Assembly (NCBI GenBank): GCA_019637355.1
Contig: JAHBVT010000001.1
Coordinates: 2,387,192-2,451,191, forward strand
Direction: 5' to 3'
Source of the DNA: Gemmatimonadaceae bacterium
GTDB taxonomy: Bacteria; Gemmatimonadota; Gemmatimonadetes; Gemmatimonadales; Gemmatimonadaceae
DNA length: 64,000 nt
A model generated the notes under the pieces. That model did not search any database, had not been told where the DNA came from, and saw only the letters and a list, made by a program, of their open reading frames with translations. The translations under genes were made by a program, and so were the position numbers. This document shows positions 49,374 through 58,728 of this stretch, in pieces. The first letter of the stretch is position 1, and every line of letters begins with the position of its first letter.

Positions 49374-50047
49374 TGCCGTCCAAGACCGTGCGCATCGCGC
49401 CGTCGCTACTGTCTGCTGACTTCGGCAAGCTGGCCGAGGACCTCGCGATGCTCGAGGCCGGCGGCGCCGATTGGCTGCACGTGGATGTGATGGACGGCGT
49501 GTTCGTGCCGAACCTGACCTTCGGCGCCAAGGTGATCGAGACCTGCAAGAAGCTCACGGCGCTGCCGCTGGACTGCCACCTGATGGTGGTGGAGCCGGAG
49601 AAGTACTTCGAGAGCTTCATCAAGGCCGGCGCCGACACGGTGACGATTCACGTCGAGGCGGCGCCGCATCTGCATCGCCAGGTGATGCGCATCAAGGAAC
49701 TCGGCGCCAAGGCCGGCGCGACGCTCAACCCCAGCACGTCGCTCGAGACGCTGCGCGAGGTAGCCGCCGACCTCGACCTGCTGCTGGTGATGAGCGTGAA
49801 CCCCGGCTTCGGCGGGCAGCGGTTCATCCCCGGCTCGGTGGAGAAGATCGCGCGAGCGCGGCAACTGCTCGACGAGACGCGTTCGCGCGCCGTGCTGGAA
49901 GTGGACGGCGGCATCGCGCGCGAGACCATCGCCGCGTGCTGGCGCGCCGGCGCGGACACCTTCGTGGCCGGAAACGCGATCTTCTCGGCCAAGGACCCGC
50001 AGGCGGAGATCGCGGCGCTGCGCACGCGTTGCACGGAGACCGCGTGA
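49373..50047 (+). CDS. rpe: Ribulose-phosphate 3-epimerase
   Basis: 224-residue TIM barrel of the pentose phosphate pathway. Family marks: IAPSLLSADFG, WLHVDVMDGVFVPNLTFG, CHLMVVEPEKY, VMSVNPGFGGQRFI, LEVDGGI and GNAIF. The metal and acid/base residues (His and Asp in HVDVMD, His in CHLMV, Asp in EVDGG) are intact. It begins inside the rsmB stop (TGATG) and its own stop overlaps the next gene. Confidence 0.95.
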   Translation: MPSKTVRIAPSLLSADFGKLAEDLAMLEAGGADWLHVDVMDGVFVPNLTFGAKVIETCKKLTALPLDCHLMVVEPEKYFESFIKAGADTVTIHVEAAPHLHRQVMRIKELGAKAGATLNPSTSLETLREVAADLDLLLVMSVNPGFGGQRFIPGSVEKIARARQLLDETRSRAVLEVDGGIARETIAACWRAGADTFVAGNAIFSAKDPQAEIAALRTRCTETA

Positions 50048-50613
50048 ACAGCCGGCAGGCGCAGTGGGTGATCGTTGGCGCGCTGGTGGCGCTGGTCGGC
50101 ATCGGGCTCTGGTCGGCGCGGACGCAGCTGGCGGCGGAGCTGTTCCCGGTGCGGATCGGGAAGGAAGCACCGAGCTTCCGCGCGAATCCGATGGTGCCGG
50201 GCAGTGCGGCCAAGACCATCGCTGACTACAAGGGCGACGTGGTGCTGCTGAACATCTGGGCCACCTGGTGCGGACCCTGCCGCATCGAGATGCCGGCTAT
50301 CCAGCGCCTCGAGGAGCAACTGGGCCCCAAGGGCCTGCGGGTCGTGGCGGTAAGCGTGGACGTCGCGGGGATGGAGGACGCCATCAAGGCGTTCACCGAG
50401 GAGATGAAGCTGAGCTTCGAGATCCTGCACAACCCCGCGGGCGATATCCAGCGCAGCTACCAGACCACCGGCGTGCCGGAGACGTTCATCATCGGACGCG
50501 ACGGGCGCCTACGGCGTCGGGTGATCGGGGCGCCGATGGGTGCGGACGCCTGGGACGCGCCGGCGAGCGTCGCCTACCTCGAGCGCCTGCTGGCCGAACC
50601 GCGGCCGCAGTGA
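50044..50613 (+). CDS. TlpA-like membrane-anchored thiol-disulfide oxidoreductase
   Basis: 189 residues from the GTG at 50044 (GTGA overlap with rpe). N-terminal membrane anchor (WVIVGALVALVGIGLWSA), then an AhpC/TSA-type thioredoxin fold with the active site WATWCGPCRIEMP, catalytic cysteines three residues apart, and cis-Pro region TTGVPETFIIG. It probably reduces disulfides of periplasmic proteins or of apocytochrome c, on the outer face of the inner membrane. ResA/TlpA/CcmG cannot be separated by sequence alone. Confidence 0.88.
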   Translation: MNSRQAQWVIVGALVALVGIGLWSARTQLAAELFPVRIGKEAPSFRANPMVPGSAAKTIADYKGDVVLLNIWATWCGPCRIEMPAIQRLEEQLGPKGLRVVAVSVDVAGMEDAIKAFTEEMKLSFEILHNPAGDIQRSYQTTGVPETFIIGRDGRLRRRVIGAPMGADAWDAPASVAYLERLLAEPRPQ

Positions 50614-50657
50614 GCGAGACGCGCCGCGTGCCAATCCCGCGCGCCGCCGCCTGACCG

Positions 50658-51707
50658 ATGCGCATCCTCGGCATCGAGACGTCCTGCGACGAGACGTCGG
50701 CCGCCGTGCTCAGCGGCAACGCCGCCGCGCCACAGCTGGACTCGCTGGTGATCCTCTCACAGGACGTGCACAGCGTGTTCGGCGGCGTGGTGCCCGAGAT
50801 CGCCTCGCGCGAGCACCTCACGGCCATCGTGCCGGTGACGGAGCGCGCGCTGGCCGACGCCGGCACGACACTCGCCGACGTCGACGCCATCGCCGTCACG
50901 CACGCGCCAGGGCTCGTCGGTGCGCTGCTGGTGGGCGTGAGCTACGCCAAGGCCTTGGGCGCGGCGGCTGGCAAGCCGGTGATCGGCGTGCATCATATGG
51001 AAGGGCACCTCTTCGCGACGGCGCTGGAGCATCCCGACGCCACGCCGCCCTTCACGGCGCTCTTGGTCTCCGGCGGACACACCTTGCTGCTCGACGTCGC
51101 TGAATGGGGCGCGTACCGCCTCTTGGGCCGCACCCGCGACGACGCCGCCGGCGAGGCCTTCGACAAAGCCGCCAAGCTGCTCGGCCTGCCATATCCCGGC
51201 GGCCGCCACCTCGAAGCCCTCGCGCGCGACGGCGACCCCAAGCGCCATCGCTTCACCAAGCCGATGCTCAACGCCGGCCAGAAGCCCGGCGACGCCGATT
51301 ACTACGACGTCTCGTTCAGCGGACTCAAGACCGCCGTACTGCTCGCCACGCAGCAGGCCTCGGACCTCGAGGCCGAGAAGCCGCACATCGCGCGCGGGTT
51401 CCAGGACGCACTCATCGGCACGCTGGTCGCCAAGACCATCCGCGCCGCCAAGGCGCAGCGCCGCAAGAAGATCGTGCTCGGCGGCGGCGTCGCCTGCAAC
51501 GCCGCCGTGGTGGACGCGATGCGCAGCACAGCCAAAGAACTCGGCGCCGAAGTCTTCGCTCCCACACCGCGCCTCGCCACCGACAACGCCGCAATGATCG
51601 CCGCCGCGGGCTTGTTTCGGTTCGCACGCGGCGAACGCTCGGATGCGACACTGAACGCACACAGTGCGCTACCAATCCCAGGGGTACGCTCAATGACGGA
51701 TGACTGA
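50658..51707 (+). CDS. tsaD: tRNA N6-threonylcarbamoyladenosine transferase TsaD
   Basis: 349 residues. ASKHA fold with N-terminal ILGIETSCDETSAAVL, metal-binding HHMEGHLFA, SGGHTLLL, ASP/Gly loop GRTRDDAAGEAFDKAAKLLGLPYPGG and C-terminal GGGVACN. It transfers threonylcarbamoyl to A37 of ANN-decoding tRNAs with TsaB/TsaE (not in window). The final residues SMTDD are encoded by the start of the heptad repeat at 51694, another coding end that runs into the element. Confidence 0.95.
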   Translation: MRILGIETSCDETSAAVLSGNAAAPQLDSLVILSQDVHSVFGGVVPEIASREHLTAIVPVTERALADAGTTLADVDAIAVTHAPGLVGALLVGVSYAKALGAAAGKPVIGVHHMEGHLFATALEHPDATPPFTALLVSGGHTLLLDVAEWGAYRLLGRTRDDAAGEAFDKAAKLLGLPYPGGRHLEALARDGDPKRHRFTKPMLNAGQKPGDADYYDVSFSGLKTAVLLATQQASDLEAEKPHIARGFQDALIGTLVAKTIRAAKAQRRKKIVLGGGVACNAAVVDAMRSTAKELGAEVFAPTPRLATDNAAMIAAAGLFRFARGERSDATLNAHSALPIPGVRSMTDD

Positions 51708-51744
51708 AGACGGATGACGGATGACGGAAGACGGAGGACGGAAG
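51694..51744. repeat. Purine-form heptad array at the tsaD 3' end
   Basis: Seven or so tandem heptads of GACGGAT, GACGGAA and GACGGAG type. The first overlaps the tsaD stop codon region. A pyrimidine tract at 51797-51876 follows but pairs only imperfectly with it. Between them (51745-51796) nothing else is recognised. Confidence 0.8.
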
Positions 51745-51796
51745 CCGTAAGGCGCCTACTCAGCTCCCGCCGCCCACCGTACATTGCTGGACCAGA

Positions 51797-51876
51797 GATT
51801 CGCCTCCCCTCTCCCAGCCCTCTCTCCTCTCCCGTCTCCCCGCCGTCACCCCCCTCCCCCCTCCCATCTCCCGCTG
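51797..51876. repeat. Pyrimidine-rich tract before lgt
   Basis: About 80 nt of CTCCC-type units. It shares CCGTCACCC and CTCCC-repeat wording with 21297-21391 before the NtrX-like gene, and ends directly at the lgt ATG. No Shine-Dalgarno is present. It looks like a related second family of heptad leaders. Confidence 0.65.
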
Positions 51877-52701
51877 ATGTACACCCACATCCCTTTCGCC
51901 TACGACCTCGGCCCCCTCCAGCTGACCGGCTTCGGCATCGCGATGCTGCTGGCCTTCGTCATCGGGCAGATGGTGGCGAGCGAGAACCTCGAGGCCCGCG
52001 GCCACGATGCGGAGATTATGGGAGACGTCACCATCGCGGCGGTGGTGGGCGGCTTGCTCGGGGCCAAGCTCTACTACGCCGTCCTCGTCGGGGACCTCGG
52101 CGCCGTGTTCAGCCGCGCGGGCTTCGTGTTCTGGGGCGGACTCATCGGCGGCATCGCGGCCACGGCCGGCGTGATCCTCTACAAGAAGGCGAGCTTCGCG
52201 CAGATCTCCGACGCGGCGGCGCCGGGGCTGGCGGCGGCGTACAGCGTGGGCCGCTCGGGCTGCTGGGCCGTGGGCGACGACTACGGCACGCCGTGGAACG
52301 GCCCGCTGTCGGTGGCCTTCCCCGAGGGCGCGCCGCCGAGCACCGTGGCGAACCTCGTGCAGCAGTTCGGTGCGGCCGACTACGCGCAGCTGCCGCCGGA
52401 CCAGGTGCTGGCGGTACATCCGACGCAGCTCTACGAGACGGCGATGGGCCTCGTGATGTTCTTCATCCTGTGGCGGATGCGCAATCACGCGCGGGCGGCG
52501 GGCTGGCTCTTCGGCGCCTACTGCGTGCTGGCGGGACTGGAGCGCTTCATCGTCGAGTTCTTCCGCGCCAAAGACGACCGCTTCTTCGGGATGCTGACGA
52601 TGGCGCAGGTGATCGCGATCGGTTTCGTGCTGCTGGGTACGGCGTGGATGGCGATGCGCGCGAGGACCGGCCCCGGACGCCCGGGCGTGCGCGCCGCCTG
52701 A
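51877..52701 (+). CDS. lgt: Prolipoprotein diacylglyceryl transferase
   Basis: 274-residue inner-membrane enzyme that adds diacylglycerol to the lipobox cysteine. About seven membrane segments. Motifs: FVFWGGLIGGIAA, SVGRSGCWAVGDDYGTPW (in place of the usual GRxGNFxN-E-G region), HPTQLYETAMG and GLERFIVEFFRAKDDR. The middle motif departs from the proteobacterial form, with Cys and Asp-Asp where Asn and Glu-Gly are common. The start ATG follows the pyrimidine tract. TGATCA at 52699-52704 holds both this stop and that of the opposing acpS. Confidence 0.9.
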   Translation: MYTHIPFAYDLGPLQLTGFGIAMLLAFVIGQMVASENLEARGHDAEIMGDVTIAAVVGGLLGAKLYYAVLVGDLGAVFSRAGFVFWGGLIGGIAATAGVILYKKASFAQISDAAAPGLAAAYSVGRSGCWAVGDDYGTPWNGPLSVAFPEGAPPSTVANLVQQFGAADYAQLPPDQVLAVHPTQLYETAMGLVMFFILWRMRNHARAAGWLFGAYCVLAGLERFIVEFFRAKDDRFFGMLTMAQVIAIGFVLLGTAWMAMRARTGPGRPGVRAA

Positions 52702-53082
52702 TCAGCGCTCGAGGATGACCACCGCGCCGGCGGTGTCATCCGTGTGACTGAGCGTGAGGTGCACGCGCTGGACGCCGAGCTCGGCGGCACGCGCCGCCGC
52801 ACGGCCGGTGAACTTGAGCACCGGTGGTCCTTCGCTGCCGCGCTGCACCTCGGCTTCCTTCCACCCGATCAGCTTGGCGTCGTCGGAGCCGGTGAGCGCC
52901 TTGAACACCGCCTCCTTGGCGGCGAGGCGCGCGGCGAGGTGCATCGCCGGGCGCGGACGCGAGAGCGAGTACTCCTGCTCGTGCGTCGTGAACAGGCGGT
53001 TGAGCGCCCGCTGCTCCTTGCGCGCGAGCATTCCCTCGACGCGCGCGATGGCGACGATGTCGAACCCGATGCCGACGATCAC
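52702..53082 (-). CDS. acpS: Holo-[acyl-carrier-protein] synthase
   Basis: 126 residues from the GTG at 53082, matching the E. coli length of 126. Transfers phosphopantetheine from CoA to ACP. Motifs: IVGIGFDIVAIARVE (Asp8 for Mg) and RLAAKEAVFKALTG (Glu and Lys); C-terminal HLTLSHTDDTAGAVVILE. The start overlaps the stop of the upstream gene by 4 nt. It is the last gene in the minus-strand run from 55728. Confidence 0.94.
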   Translation of the reverse strand: MIVGIGFDIVAIARVEGMLARKEQRALNRLFTTHEQEYSLSRPRPAMHLAARLAAKEAVFKALTGSDDAKLIGWKEAEVQRGSEGPPVLKFTGRAAARAAELGVQRVHLTLSHTDDTAGAVVILER

Positions 53083-53579
53083 GAGGACCTCCGCAGCACG
53101 CGCCGCCAGAATCCGCCCTGTCGGCCACGGGAGTCGGCGAGCACGGGCAGGGCGCGCTCCCACCAGGCATCGGCGGCGCGGAAGACCCCCTGCACGGCCG
53201 TGACCCACTGCGCCCAAGCCGCGGCGCGCTGATCGGCCTTCGCGAGCTTGAGGCGTTCGGCCTCGGACTTGAGTTCCGCCAGCGACGTCCACACCGGCGC
53301 GGCCAGCAGTTCGAGCTCCGCACCCAGCGCACGGCGGTCGGGCAGCGACTTGCCGTGCCGCCGTTCGGCCAGCGAGGCGATGGCGCCCCGCCAGGCCCGC
53401 TCCAGCTTGCCCGCCTCGAAGGCCGCGACCTGCTGCTCCACCGAGCTCGCGCGATGCGCCGCGCGGCGCGCCTCGAGCAAGGGCGCGAAGATCACGTCGT
53501 GATCCGAACCCGGCGCCGAGGGCACGGCGAGCGCGCGCAGGGAGCGCGTGAACTCCGGCAGGGTGAACTCAGGCGTCAT
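53079..53579 (-). CDS. Hypothetical helical protein, 166 residues
   Basis: It starts at the ATG at 53579, inside the end of the CYTH gene (11-nt overlap), and its stop overlaps acpS. It is strongly helical and charged (ERLKLAKADQRAAAWAQWV), with a Trp-rich C-terminal half (ADAWWERALPVLADSRGRQGG) and no signal peptide. No family is recognised. Its place between a CYTH phosphatase-like gene and acpS, with overlaps on both sides, implies tight co-expression. Confidence 0.65.
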   Translation of the reverse strand: MTPEFTLPEFTRSLRALAVPSAPGSDHDVIFAPLLEARRAAHRASSVEQQVAAFEAGKLERAWRGAIASLAERRHGKSLPDRRALGAELELLAAPVWTSLAELKSEAERLKLAKADQRAAAWAQWVTAVQGVFRAADAWWERALPVLADSRGRQGGFWRRVLRRSS

Positions 53580-54168
53580 TCGGGGAGTACCGGTACTCGC
53601 CGTCGAGTTCTCGATCGCAGAGCGCGGCGCGTTGGCCCGTGCGCGATTCATACGCGAGCACGAAGTCCGGCAGGCGCTGGGCCGTGAAGCGTTCGCGCGG
53701 CAAGCCGAGGGCGACGATGGCCTGTTCGATGGCGGCGGTTTCGCCCTCGACCTCGATGAGCACGTCCATACGGGGATATCGCTCAAAGCGCACCGTCGCG
53801 CCAGCGTAGCTGAACTGCGCGATATGGCGATCGATCTCGCGGGTGATCACGTAGCCCAACGCCTCGAGGATCTGCGCAAGCGCCACCGGATCGCCGGCAT
53901 TGACGGTGTACTCATCGCGGACCTTGAAGCCCTCGGCGTAGCCGGTGGGACCCTTGAAGTCGAGCGAGGTGACGACGCTTGCCCCGCGGTACACGCGCAG
54001 GCGCAGCACGTGGTCGCGCAGCGCCAGCGCCCGGTCTGGCGTGTCGTAGCGGCGGTCTTCGAGTCGGCCTTCGTAGCTGAGCGTGGCGCCGGCCGCCTCG
54101 AGCCCGGCGCGCGCGGCGGCGGCCTCGGACTCGGTGTAGGCGATGCCCTTGAGCTCGACCTCACGCAT
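53569..54168 (-). CDS. CYTH-domain protein (class IV cyclase/thiamine triphosphatase family)
   Basis: 199 residues. The N-terminal ExExK signature is present: Glu3, Glu5, Lys7 in REVELKG. Strand pattern RLRVYRGASVVTSLDFKGP, FKVRDEYTV, TVRFERYPRMDVLIEVEG fits the triphosphate tunnel fold. Members hydrolyse triphosphates (thiamine triphosphate, tripolyphosphate) or cyclise ATP; which one is not decided here. It overlaps the upstream HAD phosphatase gene by 8 nt and the downstream hypothetical by 11 nt. Confidence 0.85.
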   Translation of the reverse strand: MREVELKGIAYTESEAAAARAGLEAAGATLSYEGRLEDRRYDTPDRALALRDHVLRLRVYRGASVVTSLDFKGPTGYAEGFKVRDEYTVNAGDPVALAQILEALGYVITREIDRHIAQFSYAGATVRFERYPRMDVLIEVEGETAAIEQAIVALGLPRERFTAQRLPDFVLAYESRTGQRAALCDRELDGEYRYSPNDA

Positions 54169-54853
54169 CGAGGATGGCCTCCATCACGCGCGCGGTGTCG
54201 CCGAGGTCGTCGAAGACGGCGGACGGCGACTCGGCGGCCAGTTCCTCGCGCGGCACGCCGCCGGTGGCCACACCGATCGCCCGCGCGCCGACGCCCTTGC
54301 CGCAGGTCATATCGTGCACCGTGTCGCCGATGATGACGAGGCGATTGCCGGGCACCTCGCGGCCGAGCAATTCGCTGGCGCGACGCTGCGCGATGGGCGG
54401 CAGCATCGGACGGTCTTCGTGGTCGCTGCCGAAGGCCCCGACGCGGAAACGCGCGGGGTCGAACCGTACGGCGCGGAGCTTGAGGTCGGCTCCCTCGACG
54501 ATGTTGCCGGTGAGCAGGCCGAGCACGAGCTCGTCGTGGGCCTCGACGGCGTCGAGCAGTGCGCCGACGCCGCGCAGTGCGCGTGCCGGATGCTCGTCTC
54601 CGGCGAGCTCGCTGCGCAGGCAGGTCAGATAGCGGGCGAGCACCTGCGGCATCCGGGCGTCGATGGTGGCGTCGTCGAAGCCTTCGAGGCGCATCGTCTC
54701 GCGGACGATGAGTCGGTCCGTCTTGCCGCCGTAACGGTGGCTGCGCGGCCCACGCGTGCCGAAGATCTCGTGCAAGGCGCGCTCCATCGAGCGGCGTCCG
54801 GCGCCGTCGCTGAGCAGGAGCGTACCGTCGATGTCAAAGAGGACGATCTTCAT
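54161..54853 (-). CDS. HAD-family phosphatase (phosphoglycolate phosphatase-like)
   Basis: 230 residues from the ATG at 54853. HAD motif I DIDGTLL with nucleophile Asp7 and Asp9; motif II in LGLLTGNIVEGA; motif III Lys in AQRRASELLGR region; motif IV VIIGDTVHDMTCGKGVG. A cap domain of the C1 type lies at about 15-85. The substrate is probably a small phosphate ester. The start overlaps the EamA gene stop by 4 nt (ATGA), within a run of overlapping genes. Confidence 0.85.
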   Translation of the reverse strand: MKIVLFDIDGTLLLSDGAGRRSMERALHEIFGTRGPRSHRYGGKTDRLIVRETMRLEGFDDATIDARMPQVLARYLTCLRSELAGDEHPARALRGVGALLDAVEAHDELVLGLLTGNIVEGADLKLRAVRFDPARFRVGAFGSDHEDRPMLPPIAQRRASELLGREVPGNRLVIIGDTVHDMTCGKGVGARAIGVATGGVPREELAAESPSAVFDDLGDTARVMEAILDA

Positions 54854-55728
54854 CGGCGCGCGAGATAGAGGCCAGAAAGCACCGCACCCGCGCCCGCCGC
54901 CTGGAACATCGTCGGCACTTCGCCGAGGATCGCCCACGCCACCAACACCGCCACCAGCGGCTGTAGGTTGGCGAACATTGCCGTGCGCGTGGGGCCGATG
55001 GCGCGCACGCCGTGGTACCACACGAGGTAGGCGACGACCATCGCGAGGATGCCGGCGTAGGCCACGGCCGCCCAGGACAGCGGCGTCACCGCGGCCCACT
55101 CGGTGCGCAGCAGCGCCGGCGAGGCGAACAGGGCCAGCGGCACGACGCCACCGATCAGCGTCCACGCCGCCACCTGCGCCGGCTCCACGTGTTGCGCCAG
55201 CGGCACGAGGCCGGTGGTGTAGAAGGCCCAGACCACCACGGCGCCGAGGATGAGCAGGTCGCCGAGCAGGTGACTGGTGCCGTCCGACTGCACGCTGCCG
55301 CCCACGACGAGCATCACGCCGGCGATCGAGAGCACGATGCCGACGACGGCGCGCAGCGGCAGCCGCTCCTGCCCGAAGGAGCGCGCGACGATGGCCACCG
55401 CGGCCGGGCTGGCCGCGACGACGAGCGCGGCGGTGCCGGCGCGCGTCAGCGAGAGCCCCTGCAGGAACAGCATCTGATACACGAAGTGCCCCAGCACGCC
55501 AAGGGCCAGCAGGCGGTTGCGGTCCGCCACCGAGGGGCGAAGGCCCGGCCGACCGTAGGCGATGGCGAAGAGGATGACGCAGGCGATGCTCATCCGCAGC
55601 GCGTTGAACACGACCGGCGCCATCACCTGCGTGCCGTACTTCATCACGCTGAAATTCACGCCCCAGATCACCGCCATCACGACGAGACTGAGTTCGGTGG
55701 CGCGCGAGGCGCGCGTGAGGGCGGTCAT
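54850..55728 (-). CDS. EamA/DMT-family transporter
   Basis: 292 residues with ten predicted membrane helices arranged as two EamA repeats (SLVVMAVIWGVNFSVMKYG and LGDLLILGAVVVWAFYT start the halves). Drug/metabolite exporter family, usually for amino acids, nucleosides or metabolites; the substrate is unknown. The start at 55728 is chosen for its ATG just before the first helix. Frame is open upstream but would not add a domain. First gene of the minus run EamA-HAD-CYTH-hypothetical-acpS. Confidence 0.87.
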   Translation of the reverse strand: MTALTRASRATELSLVVMAVIWGVNFSVMKYGTQVMAPVVFNALRMSIACVILFAIAYGRPGLRPSVADRNRLLALGVLGHFVYQMLFLQGLSLTRAGTAALVVAASPAAVAIVARSFGQERLPLRAVVGIVLSIAGVMLVVGGSVQSDGTSHLLGDLLILGAVVVWAFYTTGLVPLAQHVEPAQVAAWTLIGGVVPLALFASPALLRTEWAAVTPLSWAAVAYAGILAMVVAYLVWYHGVRAIGPTRTAMFANLQPLVAVLVAWAILGEVPTMFQAAGAGAVLSGLYLARR

Positions 55729-55791
55729 ATCAGGGAGAAATCTAGCGCAGTGTCCCAGACGAACCCGGATGCGCCGCCGAAGGTGCCGCGC

Positions 55792-55797
55792 TAGCTT
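55792..55797 (+). promoter_or_regulatory. TANNNT box 6 nt before the DUF6941-like gene
   Basis: TAGCTT at 55792-55797, then six nt and the ATG at 55804. It is the same hexamer and spacing as in front of ruvB, and the same spacing as tyrS and the PBP gene. The spacing would give a leaderless mRNA. It sits in a 75-bp divergent gap with the EamA gene. Confidence 0.4.
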
Positions 55798-55803
55798 CCC
55801 GCG

Positions 55804-56226
55804 ATGCACGTCTCCTTCGCGCTTTTCGCCGATTCGGCCAACATCTCCCAGGAAGGCAAGCTGAACATCCTCGGGGTGTTCGACGCCCTGCAGGTGGCCA
55901 GCCTTCCGGCCGTCCATCCCCGCGCCACGATGGTCGTGCGCCTCAAAGCGCTGCCCGACGACGTCGGCAGGCACACGCTGGGCTTCCACTGGCTGAGCCC
56001 CGAGGGCGACGAGATGTGGTCCTCGTCCGGGCAACTGGACGTGGGCTCGCCGCCGCCGGGCGCCACTGAGCTGGATGTGCCGGTGATCGCGGCCATCGAC
56101 CTGCCGATCCAAGTCTCGGGTACGCACGTGATGCGCATCGTGCTCGACGGCGACGTCTGCGCCGAGCTGCTGTTGCACGTGCGGGCGGGCGCGCCGGTGA
56201 TGCCCACCGGCGGGCTGGTCAGCTAG
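55804..56226 (+). CDS. DUF6941-like conserved protein
   Basis: 140 residues with a beta-rich profile: HVSFALFADSANISQEGKLN, then HTLGFHWLSPEGDEMW and THVMRIVLDGDVCAELLL. The opening ADSANISQEGKLNILGVFD is the pattern I associate with the DUF6941 family; the function of that family is unknown to me. No signal peptide. Single plus-strand gene in a minus-strand block, under its own TANNNT box. Its stop overlaps the opposing peptidase stop (CTAG). Confidence 0.65.
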   Translation: MHVSFALFADSANISQEGKLNILGVFDALQVASLPAVHPRATMVVRLKALPDDVGRHTLGFHWLSPEGDEMWSSSGQLDVGSPPPGATELDVPVIAAIDLPIQVSGTHVMRIVLDGDVCAELLLHVRAGAPVMPTGGLVS

Positions 56227-57182
56227 CCGGCGAGTCCAGGAATGCCGTCGCGCGAGTGGGCCAGGCGCACGGCCCGTTCGATGGCGGCTTCGAGGGCCTG
56301 ACGGGCGAGTCGTTCGCCGAGGTCCTGTGGTGCGGCAGGGCCATCCATCGGCGCCAACGCGAAGACGATGTCCCCATCGGCGTGCGTGCCGGCCGGCGTG
56401 ATGCGATGCAGCAGGCCCGCACCGGCGGCCTGCGCGATGGCCTTGAGCTCGGCCCGCGAATACGCAGCGTCGAGCGCGACGACGCCGAGCGTGGTGTTGG
56501 TGCCGGCCACGAATCCGCCGGGCTTGGCGCCGCCAGCGAGGGCGCGGGCCGTGTCCACGAAGCTGCCGTCCTCGAGCCGCGCGCCGGCGATGATCGCGCC
56601 ATTGGCATCGCGCACGTCACCGAAGGCATTGACCACGGCGATGGCCACCGCCGCCCGCCCCGCTTCTTCGGCCACGGCGATGCCGAGGCCGCCCTTCATC
56701 GCGCCGTCGCGCCCGCGGAACTTGCCCACCGTGGCGCCGGTGCCGGCGCCCACGTCGCCCTCGGCGATGCCGGACGACGACGCCCGCTCGCAGGCGTCGT
56801 AGGCCATCTGCGGCGTGGGCCGCGTGTCGAAGCGCCCCAGCGGCTGGAGGTCGAAGATCACCGCGCTGGGCACGATGGGCACGACGCCGCCGCTCACGGG
56901 GAAGCCGCGGCCGCGCTCTTCCATCCAGCGCATCACGCCGGCGGCGGCGTCGAGGCCGTACGCCGAGCCGCCGGTGAGCAGGATGGCGTCCACGCGCTCC
57001 ACGAGATGTCCGGGTTCGAGCAGGGCCAGCTCTCGCGAGCCGGTGGCGCGACCGATGACGACGCCAGCGGCGCGGTGCGGCGCATCGAGGCCGCGGACGA
57101 CGGTGCAGCCAGTAGCGGCCTCGCGGTCGGTGGCGTGGCCGACGGCCAGGCCGAATCGGGCGAGCGAGACGCCGTCGCTCAC
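56223..57182 (-). CDS. P1-family (DmpA/NylC-type) self-processing peptidase
   Basis: 319 residues from the GTG at 57182, which has GAGG 6 nt upstream. The Ntn-type fold has the self-cleavage site in GTNTTLGVVALD; cleavage before Thr230 (after Asn229) would free the nucleophile, as in NylC. Other marks: VVIGRATGSRELAL, LTGGSAYGLDAAAGVMRWM, GAGTGATVGKFRG. Members cleave N-terminal amino acids, beta-peptides or nylon oligomers; the natural substrate here is unknown. No signal peptide. The zinc-ribbon gene lies just upstream in the same direction. Confidence 0.87.
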   Translation of the reverse strand: MSDGVSLARFGLAVGHATDREAATGCTVVRGLDAPHRAAGVVIGRATGSRELALLEPGHLVERVDAILLTGGSAYGLDAAAGVMRWMEERGRGFPVSGGVVPIVPSAVIFDLQPLGRFDTRPTPQMAYDACERASSSGIAEGDVGAGTGATVGKFRGRDGAMKGGLGIAVAEEAGRAAVAIAVVNAFGDVRDANGAIIAGARLEDGSFVDTARALAGGAKPGGFVAGTNTTLGVVALDAAYSRAELKAIAQAAGAGLLHRITPAGTHADGDIVFALAPMDGPAAPQDLGERLARQALEAAIERAVRLAHSRDGIPGLAG

Positions 57183-57189
57183 GCCGACC

Positions 57190-57372
57190 TCAGGTGTCCG
57201 AACCGTCGTCGTCGGACGCGTCCTCAGCCGCCTGGCAGGACGCACAGAGCGTCACGCCGCGCAGGACGCAGATCTGGCAGATGAACGTCCCGCAGTTCTC
57301 GCAGGGGTAGCCTTCGCTGGCCCGCTCTTCCTTGCCGCAGGCCCGGCAGACCATCACGTCGCGCTCGGACAT
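57190..57372 (-). CDS. 60-residue zinc-ribbon protein
   Basis: Four CxxC pairs (CRAC, CENC, CQIC, CASC) in 47 residues give two zinc sites in a B-box or treble-clef-like fold. The C-terminus is acidic (EDASDDDGSD). Shine-Dalgarno GGAGG before the ATG. It lies between the peptidase gene and the degenerate response regulator, all on the minus strand, so a regulatory partner role is plausible but not shown. Confidence 0.75.
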   Translation of the reverse strand: MSERDVMVCRACGKEERASEGYPCENCGTFICQICVLRGVTLCASCQAAEDASDDDGSDT

Positions 57373-57381
57373 CGGGGCCTC

Positions 57382-58728
<1,347 letters not shown>

